Below, one piece after another: positions 1 through 11,500 of a stretch of DNA of 64,000 bases. The notes beneath the pieces are model-generated. The model was not told the origin of the DNA, did not search any database, and saw only the letters and a list, made by a program, of their open reading frames with translations. This stretch comes from Hofstenia miamia (Eukaryota > Xenacoelomorpha > Acoela), in the NCBI GenBank assembly GCA_004352715.1, contig SCFE01000063.1:869992-933991 (forward strand). Direction: 5' to 3'. Both the position numbers and the translations under genes were made by a program. The first letter of the stretch is position 1. Every line of letters begins with the position of its first letter.

Positions 1-137
1 ATTTGATGTATTTTTTTCTGTAATAGATAATATTGCGTCGGTTGTACTATACTTGGGCCTAAATCCAAATTGGTTATCTGATAAAATGCTACTGTCATTG
101 AGAAAAGCGTAAATTTGCTTAGCTAAGAGCTTCTCAA
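1..137 (-). mobile_element. LINE reverse transcriptase fragment, runs off the window start
   Basis: Read on the minus strand, this stretch is open throughout and encodes a typical non-LTR retrotransposon RT segment: FEKLLAKQIYAFLND, then ILSDNQFGFRPKYSTTDA, then ILSITEK. The QFGFR...ST pattern is the conserved finger region of LINE reverse transcriptases. The element continues beyond position 1. On its upstream side it is cut off by an AAT repeat and an oppositely oriented LINE tail. It is a fragment, not an active gene. Confidence 0.85.
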
Positions 138-348
138 AATAATAATAATAATAATAGGAGCAGTAAGAAGCATAAGAGATACTTGGAGGAGTTGGGAGTA
201 CCAAAGTGGGGAGGAGCAGTAGCACAGAAGGCAGCATTGTTAGGAACAGCTAGAGTCCTGAGGAAAGCTCTCAGACTCCCTGGGAACTGGTGAGTTCCCC
301 GAGCTGAGAGGGATACCAGCATGAAGCTGTGCGAAGTAAGAAATAATA
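138..348 (+). mobile_element. LINE C-terminus and 3' end with AAT-repeat tails
   Basis: The plus strand reads YLEELGVPKWGGAVAQKAAL then LGTARVLRKALRLPGNW and a stop. This is the conserved C-terminal tail of a LINE family common in invertebrate genomes (AALLGTARxLRKxLxLPG). It is followed by a short GC-richer 3' UTR and an (AAT)n tail at about 340-358; another AAT repeat lies on its 5' side (140-157). The fragment is a few hundred bases long and belongs to a different family from its neighbours. Confidence 0.7.
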
Positions 349-960
349 ATAATAATAATGATTGACTTTATTTAGCCGCTGAAGGCAGACACTACAAAAA
401 TAAAAAACAAATTAAGTTTTACGGCAGCGTGGACAGTCGCAGGAGATAAAGTAGGAGCAAATGGAAGAGTAGGCTAAGTTGAAGAAGGGCTCAGCAAAGA
501 GGAAAGACATCAAATATTTCTTGAAGCTCGGCGGCGGGGAAAATAATCAATAGATGTTAGAAGGTTGAGAGTCAAGATGTAATTAGCAGCAATAAAACAC
601 GATTGAAAAACGAGTGAAGAGTGCGATGTTTCTTGGAATGATGAATGGAGAAAGTGACAACATTATCAAAGCGAGTGGAACGGGAATTAAAGAATTTAAT
701 GAAATCAAAAAGACCAAGGTCCAATTTGCGAGTGAGCAAGCGATTGAACAGGATTAGATCACAGGCATGGAAGTAGAGTGACAGCCGGAGAGTAGAGAAT
801 TTGAGAAGAGCGTCTTTGTATGGCAAGGGAGAGATCCATTTGAAAGCACGCTTCTGGTAGCGTTCGATAGAGTGGAACAAGGAACGAGAAGGCCACTAAC
901 AGGGAGAAGTGTAGAGAAGAATGGCGCGAGGAATGGATTTTTATCGAGCAGGTTTTTTGT
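349..960 (-). mobile_element. LINE 3' end, minus strand, C-terminal ORF relic
   Basis: On the minus strand, 572-880 encodes the end of a LINE polyprotein (IERYQKRAFKWISPLPYKDA, a form of the 'IERVQKRA' motif after the RT). It is followed by a 3' UTR that ends in the ATT/AAT microsatellite at about 345-360. The 361-540 part closely matches, in inverted orientation, the 3' end of another copy at 28640-28890, including the run corresponding to CAGCGGCTAAATAAAGTCA. The reading frame is broken upstream of 880. Confidence 0.75.
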
Positions 961-2331
961 GAACCTTAGTTCTGTATGGCCTTGCTATATAAAAACCGCT
1001 TAATTTTCAACGACATATTTTCCTGTGTGACACCCACTCTATAACTTATTTAGTGTTTATAGAACATTTGAAATTTTTAAATAATTTTAATTCCTCCAAT
1101 GTGATTTCTAATCTTTTTGGTCTAGCAGCAAAAGTTGTATCGATTGCTTGGTATCTTAGAATGTGGTGATTATGCGATCTAGACCAAAAGCACGAACAAA
1201 TGCTTTAAACTTAACCTAATTTACTGATGTCAAAAATTGATTGATTGCAATTGTGGAAGGAAAGAAAGTAGTCATTACGCCATTCAAGCGACTGTATAGG
1301 CGTGAGAAATGAGATCATGTGAATTTTTGTATCCTAATTTGGGTCCTGCGGTTACTCGAAATTTCGAGGTGGGTCAAGTCAACTCAAGTAGTGTTGATTT
1401 AATATTGAATATTACATATCACGTTTGCCTAATTGAAAAATATATATATAATTTATATTGCAAGACCTTTCCACAAAAATTTGTTTCAGGCTCATTGTAA
1501 AGCGAATAGTGGTAACATCAATATATTAAAATGTATTTATATTGCATTGGTAGTCTATCCCAGCAAAGTAAAAGTTTAAGATTTGTATTGTCTTTAATTT
1601 TTTAAAGTAACAAATTTCATTTTCTAATCATTAGTACGAGTTATGTTAATACCTAATTACCACAAGTAGCGCTTTCAATTTGATAAACAAACTTCATACT
1701 TTTTTAATAATATTTTCCTTTCTTTAATTTAATTGATAATTCCATAGCTATATACTATTATTCTTTATTATTAATTTTTAGCCAATTACAAACGTATATA
1801 GTTTATGAGTAATATATAAGAATGATCTTTTTAGAGACATGCATGTTATAAAACATTATTTGAAAAATGTCTTCTAATATTTATAAAATACCAATGCGCA
1901 TTGCTTCATTGGCATTAATATATTAACTAAAGAACACAAACTAGTATAGCTTCTATACTATCAATTACTAAAGAAAATGAACTTACTGATTATGCCTTGC
2001 TCGTAATATGTTATTACTCATGAAGATATAGAAGTTAACTCTAAAATCATTTTCGAGATGATTGTAGCTTTCAATGAATATAACATTTTTGTGATAAATG
2101 CTCATTCATCATTTAAGCATTTTTAGAATGTGTTCTCTAATTTCAGTTTTAAGTGAAAGGTACATGCAGCCTAGAAATTTCATGTAAAAGTATTATCTGA
2201 CTTTGTGCTGAGGTACATTAGTTTTTTAATAGATCACAATATTTAGTTTTACATTCAATCTAAAGCAAATATTTCACCCAAATTGCAACAATAGTGATGT
2301 AATCCTATGCAAACAATTATTGAAGAAATGT
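961..2331. other. No gene seen; upstream region of EI24
   Basis: AT-rich sequence with stops in all frames and no long open frame. It should contain the promoter and any 5' UTR exon of the EI24 homologue, but I could not identify a specific promoter element or an upstream splice site. Confidence 0.4.
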
Positions 2332-2519
2332 ATGTTTTTAGATATGGATGCTATACAAATTGCAGCCAAAGATTTTCTCTGTGGATCGCGAGATGCCATT
2401 CGGGGTGCCTATTTGGTATGGGTTCTGGATAATGAAATAGCGGAGAAGGAGCGACTCCGAAATGAAGCATATGAAAATGCACGTCGTGATTCTCGTATGC
2501 TTAAGTATAAAACGAAGAA
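2332..2519 (+). CDS. EI24: EI24 exon 1
   Basis: This exon encodes residues 1-62 and ends AAGAA|gtaaga in phase 2. The FLxGxxDxIxG then LDxxIxxKxxxR pattern corresponds to the EI24 N-terminus (FLQDLARGIKDS...LDARIQQK). In unspliced DNA the frame runs straight into a TAA made by the donor site. Confidence 0.88.
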
Positions 2520-5500
2520 GTAAGATTTTTATCTTTAAATTTCTGAACAAAACCTTAGACCTTTCATAAAAAGGACATTGCAAAATAGGTTAATTCTACA
2601 CTATTCCGAATTTTTTGTATCGAAATATATAACAGTTTCATTACTCTCGGAGAGCACTTTGTAAGGGAAGACAAAATTGAAATTTTCCACATTTTTATCA
2701 TCGATTTCAATTTATCAGCAACCGCTTTTGTTTTGTGTGCATCATTTTTTTTTAATATTCTTTAGAATTCTATTCCTTTTGTGCTTAAGGTATCATCAGG
2801 TGATAAATTTATTTTTATTATGATATAAATATATATTTTTATCATAATATAATATTTTTAGATTTTGCAAAATTAGCAGCAATATCGACATCCGTTGCTT
2901 AGGCAACAGCAGCCATTTTGAATTTTTCAATATTGCACCTATTTTTTAAATTTTTCTGAACCCTTTTAATATTATATTCCAATTTGAATTAAGTTGTAAT
3001 CAGAAGGAGTACCTTTATGATGTGGCAGAATTTTTCTATCATTAAGATACCACAAAGTCCATTTTCGGAGAAATTTTATATAAAAATATGGGTTTTACGA
3101 TAAAAATCCTTTTTTGGAGTAAAAATTGTAAAAAAAGCAAGGTTTTTGAAAAATTTCTTGTCACTTCATAATTTTTTTAATTTTGATTATGCATGTCAAA
3201 TTTTGGCAGCATAGGAGCGTTCATCATGCCAATAAATGGAAAACAAGAATACAAATACAGCAAAATATACATTTTGAGAAAATTGCTATTAAAGATTAGC
3301 CACTTTCTGCCTGAAACAATGTGCAATTTAACTGTGTTTTGATGTGAATGTTGTCATAGTATATTATTTTTGCATGTAAAAATCAATAATTTGAGAAAAA
3401 TCTTCTAAACAGAAGGCAATAATCTAAAAGCATTCATATGCATGAATAATATTAAAAATATCAATGCTAATAAACACTGTTTACTAGCATTGATATTTTT
3501 TTAATATGTTGTAATTATTATTCATATTTTACATGCATTTAAAACATAATTGTGTTAATTTTTTTTTCTGATACATACATGTGTAGTTTCCTGATATCAC
3601 TGATCCATTCCAAGCCCATTTTGCAGTCCTCCCTCTTTGGCAATATGGCGCAGATTGTCAGTTTTTCTTTTCAACCTCTCTTGTTTAGGTTTAGAGCTTG
3701 TCAAAGCCGCTGTCTGCATTTTTTAAATCTTTCCGTATCTTTTTTGCAATGGTACGTAATATGATGAAAACCTGACACAAAAAGTAGGATTTTATTAGAA
3801 ATAAGATGTGTGTTTTTAAAATTTGGAAATTGCTCATGGTAGAATTGTAAATTTCAATGCATTTAATGGGGGAGGGGGGGGGGTGGAAACAATACATAAA
3901 AAATATATGAATCACATGTGGAAGTATACACCTGAATTATTTTAAAAATGTAAAAATCTCAAAATGTATCCCCATACTAAGTGTATCATAGATTACATTT
4001 ACAGTGAGTTGGGTAGTCCCTTAATTGGTTGCAAACAACACTGAAACGAAATCATTTTATTAAAGACGAACTATGACGCTGTTTATATTTCTAGTGTGAA
4101 ATGTCACTGATGGAGATTAACTTTTTTAAGGCCACATTGATTTCATTGTTTAGGAATCGTGTTAGAATTGTAAAAAAATTATTTATTTTACATTATAATT
4201 AGATGGGGCGATGCTTCGACTAATCCAATCGAAACCGATGCGGATGTTAATAGTTGAATTACACAACGCTGAAACTTTTCGTAATCTTATGTTTATTAGA
4301 GCAGCTAGTAAATAAATGTTTAAAGCAATTTTAGTGTTCAATTTTTGAATCGAAACGATAATCGACTTTTGAAATGCTAATCGAATCGATTTCAAAAGGT
4401 TCGCATCGCTTATATTACAATTTAAAATCAGCCTTTAACAGTACAATCTAATCAAAACAGAACCCCTTTCACATCAACTAAGAATTTTGCTGCAGTTCCC
4501 ACTCACCCAAACACCGAAATTTGGCATGACTTGGAATCCACCCAGCTAAATTTGTTGGACCTCTATCACTTATTCCCCTATATTCTATAGTATTATTATT
4601 TATCACACTCTGCTTAATAAAGCCTCTTCTACAATTAAATCCCTGAGAGTAGAAAATGCAAACTCATTTTTCTTATTTAAACAGTAGTGCTCCAATAACC
4701 AAGTATTCAATTTTTGTGGAATTCTAATAAATCAATAATTATTTTTGCTGTGTTATAATGTGTTTGTTAAATTGTGTAAATAATGTTTGGCATCCAAAAA
4801 ATTTAGAGCTTTATTGCTGACAGTGTTAGCATTTCAACAGTAGAGTAGCTTTAGGCTTTGTGCCAAATTAAAATCGCTCGGCAAATACGCTGTGTTGACG
4901 GTTTTATACGTTATGCATTGTTCTGACAATGCGCCACAATTACGGATTGATGGTTTTCAACTAGTCGACAGCGGCGCATTTCCCATTCCCGAACACATTG
5001 TGGTCTTTGCTAGAGCTCTGTTATCAACTATTCTAGCATTATTGTTCTCACACATTTATTTGTATTCATACCAAGACTCGAATCAGACTAAAGACGAAGC
5101 AGATTCTTTACCAAAGCCACGATTTTTATTCAAACTTAACAAAAGACGTGTTAGACGGCGAATTTTTATTACAAATTCTTCTCTTGAAGTAATGATTGCA
5201 AAACGAAGCAATTATATGCAATATTTCGTAAGAAATGTATTAATTGTCCTTCTCGCTCAAATCACAATTTAGGGGGTTCTTATAATCTTTTATATTGTTT
5301 TTGGAAACTCCATCCTTTGTTTGTTTATGCTAATTCATTACTTTATGCAATCATTGCTTTAAGGTTATTGAGGAAACGGAAGAAGAGCATTACACTGATA
5401 TAGAAATGAAAAGACCCCAGTCTGCAAGAAAGTCTATCCCATCTGAAGAACTCTTTCTTAGTCCCTCTACTTGTAGAAATTTAAACTCCTCTTCAGATTC

Positions 5501-8500
5501 AAACTTCCGTTATGTTGATCACTGCCCTCCTACAGAAAGTCCCATTAATATGTCAATATCGCCAAATAATAATCTGCTGCATAGCTTTGATGACCGATTT
5601 ACACTTGAAGAGAAACCACGACAGTCTTCTGTTGACAGTGCATTTAATCTTCCCCTTAGACGTTGTTTAGGAACCGTGAATAATAGTTCTTTTCAAGCAA
5701 GCCGTTCAACAACATCTTTAGCATCTAGTGTTTCATCAGGTTTAGCGCATTTAATGATTATTTTTCACGTTTTTCGAACTATGTAATTGGAATATAAACG
5801 TCATCGAAAGCAAAGATAGCGAACTTCGTTCTTAAGATTTAAATGCAGAATAACGTCGCTTTTCATTTTAGTTAATTGTTAAAATAGAATGTGAGGGAGG
5901 TTTAAGAGAGTGTCCTATCCCAATGAATTTCCTGTGCGTGTTTTCGGTTCGAATCTGTAAATATATGAGCCCTCATTTGCTAAAATTTTGATAAATATTA
6001 TTCTTATTATTGATAACTACACAATAATATTTTGAAATGTAAGTTGCGGAAATTTTATTTGAATAAGTGTTCATACTTAGATGTAGTTTTTAAATAATTA
6101 ACTCTTGTATTGCACCTCGAAACCGATGTTAATTGTATTTATACAGCGCAGGTTTAACTTTTAAAGAACCGAAATCATTAAATGCTTATTACAAGGTCTA
6201 ATGGCTGCCAAGAGTATTGGTAGTTTAACGGATTTGGTATTTGATGTAAACCCTGTAGTGAATGGTCTGAAGCCGCGCCAATTATCCGACGAGGAGCTAC
6301 GGGCTGAAGCAGCATCGAAAAAACTGTCAACTCCAGAATGGTTTCGGAAGTCAGAAGCAAACACCCGCGTTCAAAACAATGTTCGCTATCTGAAGCACAC
6401 ATCATATGAGGATATTAGAAAATCTGCTCAATCACACCAAAATGATTATCTAAGTATGAATTCGACTTTGTTTTCATAGAAAAATATTTTTATTCTTTTG
6501 AGCTTATTTTTTTTAATTTTACATTCTGAATTCAAACTTAGAGCCATCGCCAAGCACAAAGGAATGTACTTTTCCATACCTCCGTAAAGCCAACGCAGGT
6601 GAAACACCAAAGCTGATTGTGGATGTTGCAAATAGTACTCGCGCTCCTGATAAAAAGTGTTTCGTTGATTTAGAAAACGATTTTGATTCTAAAAAATCAG
6701 TGCAGCAAGCAGAAATTCTCGATAGTACACTAGCGGAATGCTATGCACCAGGTCTGTCAACATCTGAATTATTTCCTGCTACTGATTTTGCAGATATCGG
6801 CGGATTAACACGTGAACAAATTTTAAATCATAAGGATTTTATTGTAAGCAATGAAGATGGTATTGGACCAGAAGTAAAGATGGTGCGATGCCGTTATAAA
6901 CCTTGTGCGAAAATTCGAGAATTAGGAAAAGCCCGTGCTACTTACAAGACTTGTCACCAGTGCTATACATATTACTGCAGTAGGAAATGCCGCGCTGATC
7001 ATTTTAACCGGCATACATATAAATGCAGATTAAGCGAAGTTGGACGTAAAGCGAAATATGTCTTAAACACAATCCGTTCAAAGCCCGCACTTTGGAAAGA
7101 AGCCTCTGCTGCAGCAGAGTTTGGTTTTTACAGTCATGGAAAAGGTGTGCTTTTAACGTTTTTCAAAGATCTCGCGGCTTTAAACGCATTCCTTAGCGAA
7201 CCCCAAATTCCAGAACTGAGATATGTTTCAGAATTGGATTTGGATGATTGCTTCACTTTGTATGCTGAAGGTATTACACCCATCATTGAAACTTGCGACT
7301 TTTACAAACGCTTTGTTTTGGTCGTTGGCGTTGGGATTTCTGATTTAAAAAAGAATTCTAAGGTTGAGTACCGGGTTAAGGGAGATTTTATGTTTAAATG
7401 GAATAAATATTCTTATCACGCAAAAGGCGTTGATGAAGATGATATAAAAATCGACTTTGAAAATACAATGATTCTCACTGCTAGTTCAACTTCCACTTCT
7501 TTTGAACACAAGAAAAATCGAGAACTTTGCTTCAGCAATATTCAGCGTGCATTGAGATCTCGTGGTATTGATGCTCGGAGACATTTTCCTGATGTTTACA
7601 AAAAACTTTGCGATTTTGTGGAAACCGGTGAAAAATTTGAACCAATTACAATATATCCATTAGATAAAGAAACCAATAGAAAATTCATGTGTGTGATTAT
7701 GCCCGATTCTGAGCTCAATTTCCTTGAATGGCTGGACGATTCTTCAATTCAATATCTAGTTAAAGCCAATTCCTTTGAAACCACGATATAGTTTTGTGAT
7801 TTTCGATGCAGTAATTTATTTTGTTATAGTTTTTTCATTGCGAATTGAAACTAATTTGTTGTGTGTATCGTGAATTTCGAATTAAAGAAATTTTTTAACT
7901 GTAATAGAATTGAAGAATACGTGTTTGTTGTGTTTTCGTTTACAACAATCCTTCTATTGTGCAAAATACCAATTTTATTTATACTAAGTGACGATTTTGA
8001 ATTGGGTAGACGTCTGTTTTAAGTAATTATATTTCACTTAGGTTCATCGAACTTTATATAAAGAAATTTGTTATCTAACAATTATGCCGGTTGTTCTTTG
8101 GGAAAACTTACATTATGCTTTCAGATATAAGGACAACAGAAATGGCAGTTAAGCTTTGCTTTTAGTTCTAGCAATAATTAAAGTTATTCCGAAAATTAAT
8201 CTGTAATTTTAGCCTAATGTTTTGGGGTGTATAAAAACGTATGCTATTTATATAAAACTTGATGTTTAAAAGTGGAAAATTCATTTCCAATTTTTGAAGA
8301 CAAACTTCAACGTCTCAAGTTGTTCAATTAATTCACAATAACTTTAAGCACGGAATTATTGTTTGTTAAATCAACTGGCACTTGTTTTTTAAGGCATTAG
8401 CCGATAACCATTGATTTTGAAATCGTTTCGTTTTTATTCATCATTCTATCAGTCTCACCCATAGATACACTATGCTCACCAGCGCGTGCTCTCTAAAACA

Positions 8501-11500
8501 ATTGAAGTTTTATTCTTAGGCTATTGATGCTTTTGGATGAATTCGAACCATGTTGTGAAACAATGCTCTCTTTTGTTTGGGTTGATTAGTGAGCGTTTGA
8601 ATTGCCTATTGAACGTCACTCACTTTGCAGATTACAGATTATGAGCATTTAATGCTTGGTGTTTATGACTTGTCAAGACTTTAACACTCGTGATTTATAT
8701 TGCTTTAAATTCTTTAAATATCTTTGAGTTTCTAATTTGATGCGCTTCAAGTGAATTTGTGTGAATTGATGGGATTTGAGTGCACTTCTATAATACCCTC
8801 GTAATAAGAAACATTAAATTCCCAAAAGCCTGTCCTAGACCGGGAACAGGGAAATTATCATCTCCTTTGCATCAACTTCCACCGAAAGGCTACGCTCACA
8901 TCAGATGTTGCAACACCCATATAGTTTCCCAAGAGAACAATTAGTTGCAAAATTATTATCCCAAGACCACTGACACATATGGAATCCGCCTCCAGGATCT
9001 ATTAAATCGATTTCCGCGCAACAGGATTTATCAGGCCGATAAATTGGGAAAAGATTCGATTTCAACTTTTTAGCGGGAATTCTCAATGCCCAATTTTTAT
9101 TATTTTTAATATTGGAAGCAATAAAACATCTTACAATGCTCATGAAAATTTCCTTGAAGCTGTTGTTTTTATATTGTACGCATTCAACGCTGAGTATAAC
9201 AGAACAATATGTACTATATGCAATACAATATTAGAAGGACCTAATTTCATTTTGATATGCGATCAATTAAATTGAAAAAACAATTTCTACGCATATGAAT
9301 AATTGCATTCGAACTTGAACCCCATTTGTTTTATAACTGACGATGATGCACTTCATTTTTTTATTGGGTTCCTTTCGCTGAAGATTATAAGTATTTAATA
9401 TATATGCGGCTTAAAAATTTTCCCACGTTAGAAAAACGGTGCTACCAAATCTTAGAACTTAAACATGCAACCACTCTTGTCAAATGTATCAAAGTAAACT
9501 GTATTACCAGCAGGTCTAAGAACTCACAATCCTAGTTTCATAAAGATTTGATTTGCTTGAGGTTTATTGAATGCTAAATTATTTATAGTAATTGCTGTGA
9601 CTCAACCAATGATGACGCCAAGTGCGGATTCTACTACAAATAACAGTTACATCGCTTACTGGCGTTTTCGTGTTTTACTAATTTGTGCGTAGTCGTGCGG
9701 TTGTGTTGTATTACCTGATCGATTGGCTTCTGGTTTTCATGTATACAAATTCAATTTTATGAAAATTGCTTTGTCATGAGGAAATTTTGAACCCAGGTAT
9801 ACATTATTCAATGGATTTATACTATTGACGCACTATGGAAAGATGGTGCAAGACTAGTCAAAAAAATTTTCTAGTTTTTGTTTTTTCTAAACATTGTTTC
9901 AATTAAATTTTAATTGAAATTGCACACTCTTTAAATGGGAGATCTATAGTTTCATAGTAAAATATTAATGTAAATGTTTGTGTGGACTGTTCACCTCTAT
10001 GACATTTTTATTACGTAATAGAATTTTGCATTAAAATTCACTGTGCAGGCATTTCCCATTCGTTTAAATTTCATCATGAACTTCGAAAAAAGTTCAGTAA
10101 AGGAATGCGTGGTAAACGGAATGTTGATAGTTTGCTATGCTTAAGTTTATTATTGCCATTGCAGTTCTAATGAAAATTCGCGATAATAATAAGATTGTCG
10201 AAAAGTTTTTGCAAGGCTTTTTAGTATAACTTTGATTGTTTATTAACAAAATTTAATTATTCGTCAATGTACTACATTGTTTGAAGCCAACGAAACGTTT
10301 GTTACAATTTGCAATTATACTAAATTTATAATTAATATAATACAAATAATACTGTACAGTGTTTCATGTTCCAAACGCATTTATCTAGATTTTCATAATT
10401 TGGTCTTTTCTTAATTCTGAAAGCAAATTACATGGTACTATTTTATTTTTTGATAGCATATGTTAAGTTTTGCTATTCGTGTTGCTATTGGTTTCATGCT
10501 CACCACTGCATAATATCGTCCTACAAAAACAAAAGCCTTAATGTGCATTTCGGTAAAAAGGCATAGTGACTTCTGATTTTCAATATTATAAAAATTGATA
10601 AACCACTAAAAGCACTGTCAAGATTACTTGATGTAATAATTTGTGTTTCTGACTTTGCTAGAAAAATTCTAAATGTCCCATTCTATATTGATTTGTGAAA
10701 AGTATGGTCTTAGTTTTATTCTACATTGTATATTCAATCATTTTCTTTTTGCTGCCATTTTAAATATTGGTTTCAATTTTGTAAATTTCATGTACGACAC
10801 CAGAACATTTAAATATTTTGTAAATCTGTAAAAATCCAACACCTTTCTTTTTTTTGAACTTGTTTTTGAGAAGATCAATTAATTGCAGTGAAAGTGCCAA
10901 TATGGGTTGAGGAAAGAGTGAGAATAGTGATAGACATAGTAGTAGCAATGGAATTTTGAAGGCAAGGAAAAAGATAAAATAGATAGTTATAGAGAATTCG
11001 TCGAAGAAATGTAGAGATTGTGGCAGTTAAAATAACTCAAGGAATCTCAATATTTAAACAAATATTTCGTCCATAATTAGATGCGAAGAATACGGTTAGG
11101 GGGTTATTTTTTGAGTAGATTAAATTGAATCATTTTATGTTACATCTACTAACTTTTACATAGTGATTTGTTTGGTTCTATATTGATGACAAAGGTATTA
11201 GTAGGTTTTGATATATTACATGCACAACAGTTAAATGTGCTTAATTTGAAATGAATCTAACTTATAATGCAATTTTAAATAAAGGCCTATTGTGTTCAGT
11301 GCATCAGCCATGTTGCGAAGTGCATTGCAGGTTCTCTGCGAATTTCGTGCAAACTATCATTGTGAAGGTTTAAGCTCTAGTGGTTATCATTTATGAATAC
11401 ACAATTTCTTTTGTGATTCTAGTTTCCTTGTTTAAGTGCAATAAAAGCCAGTTTCGTAAGGAATCAAAATGCTCCCTCTATTACATAGCTAGGACTGTTC

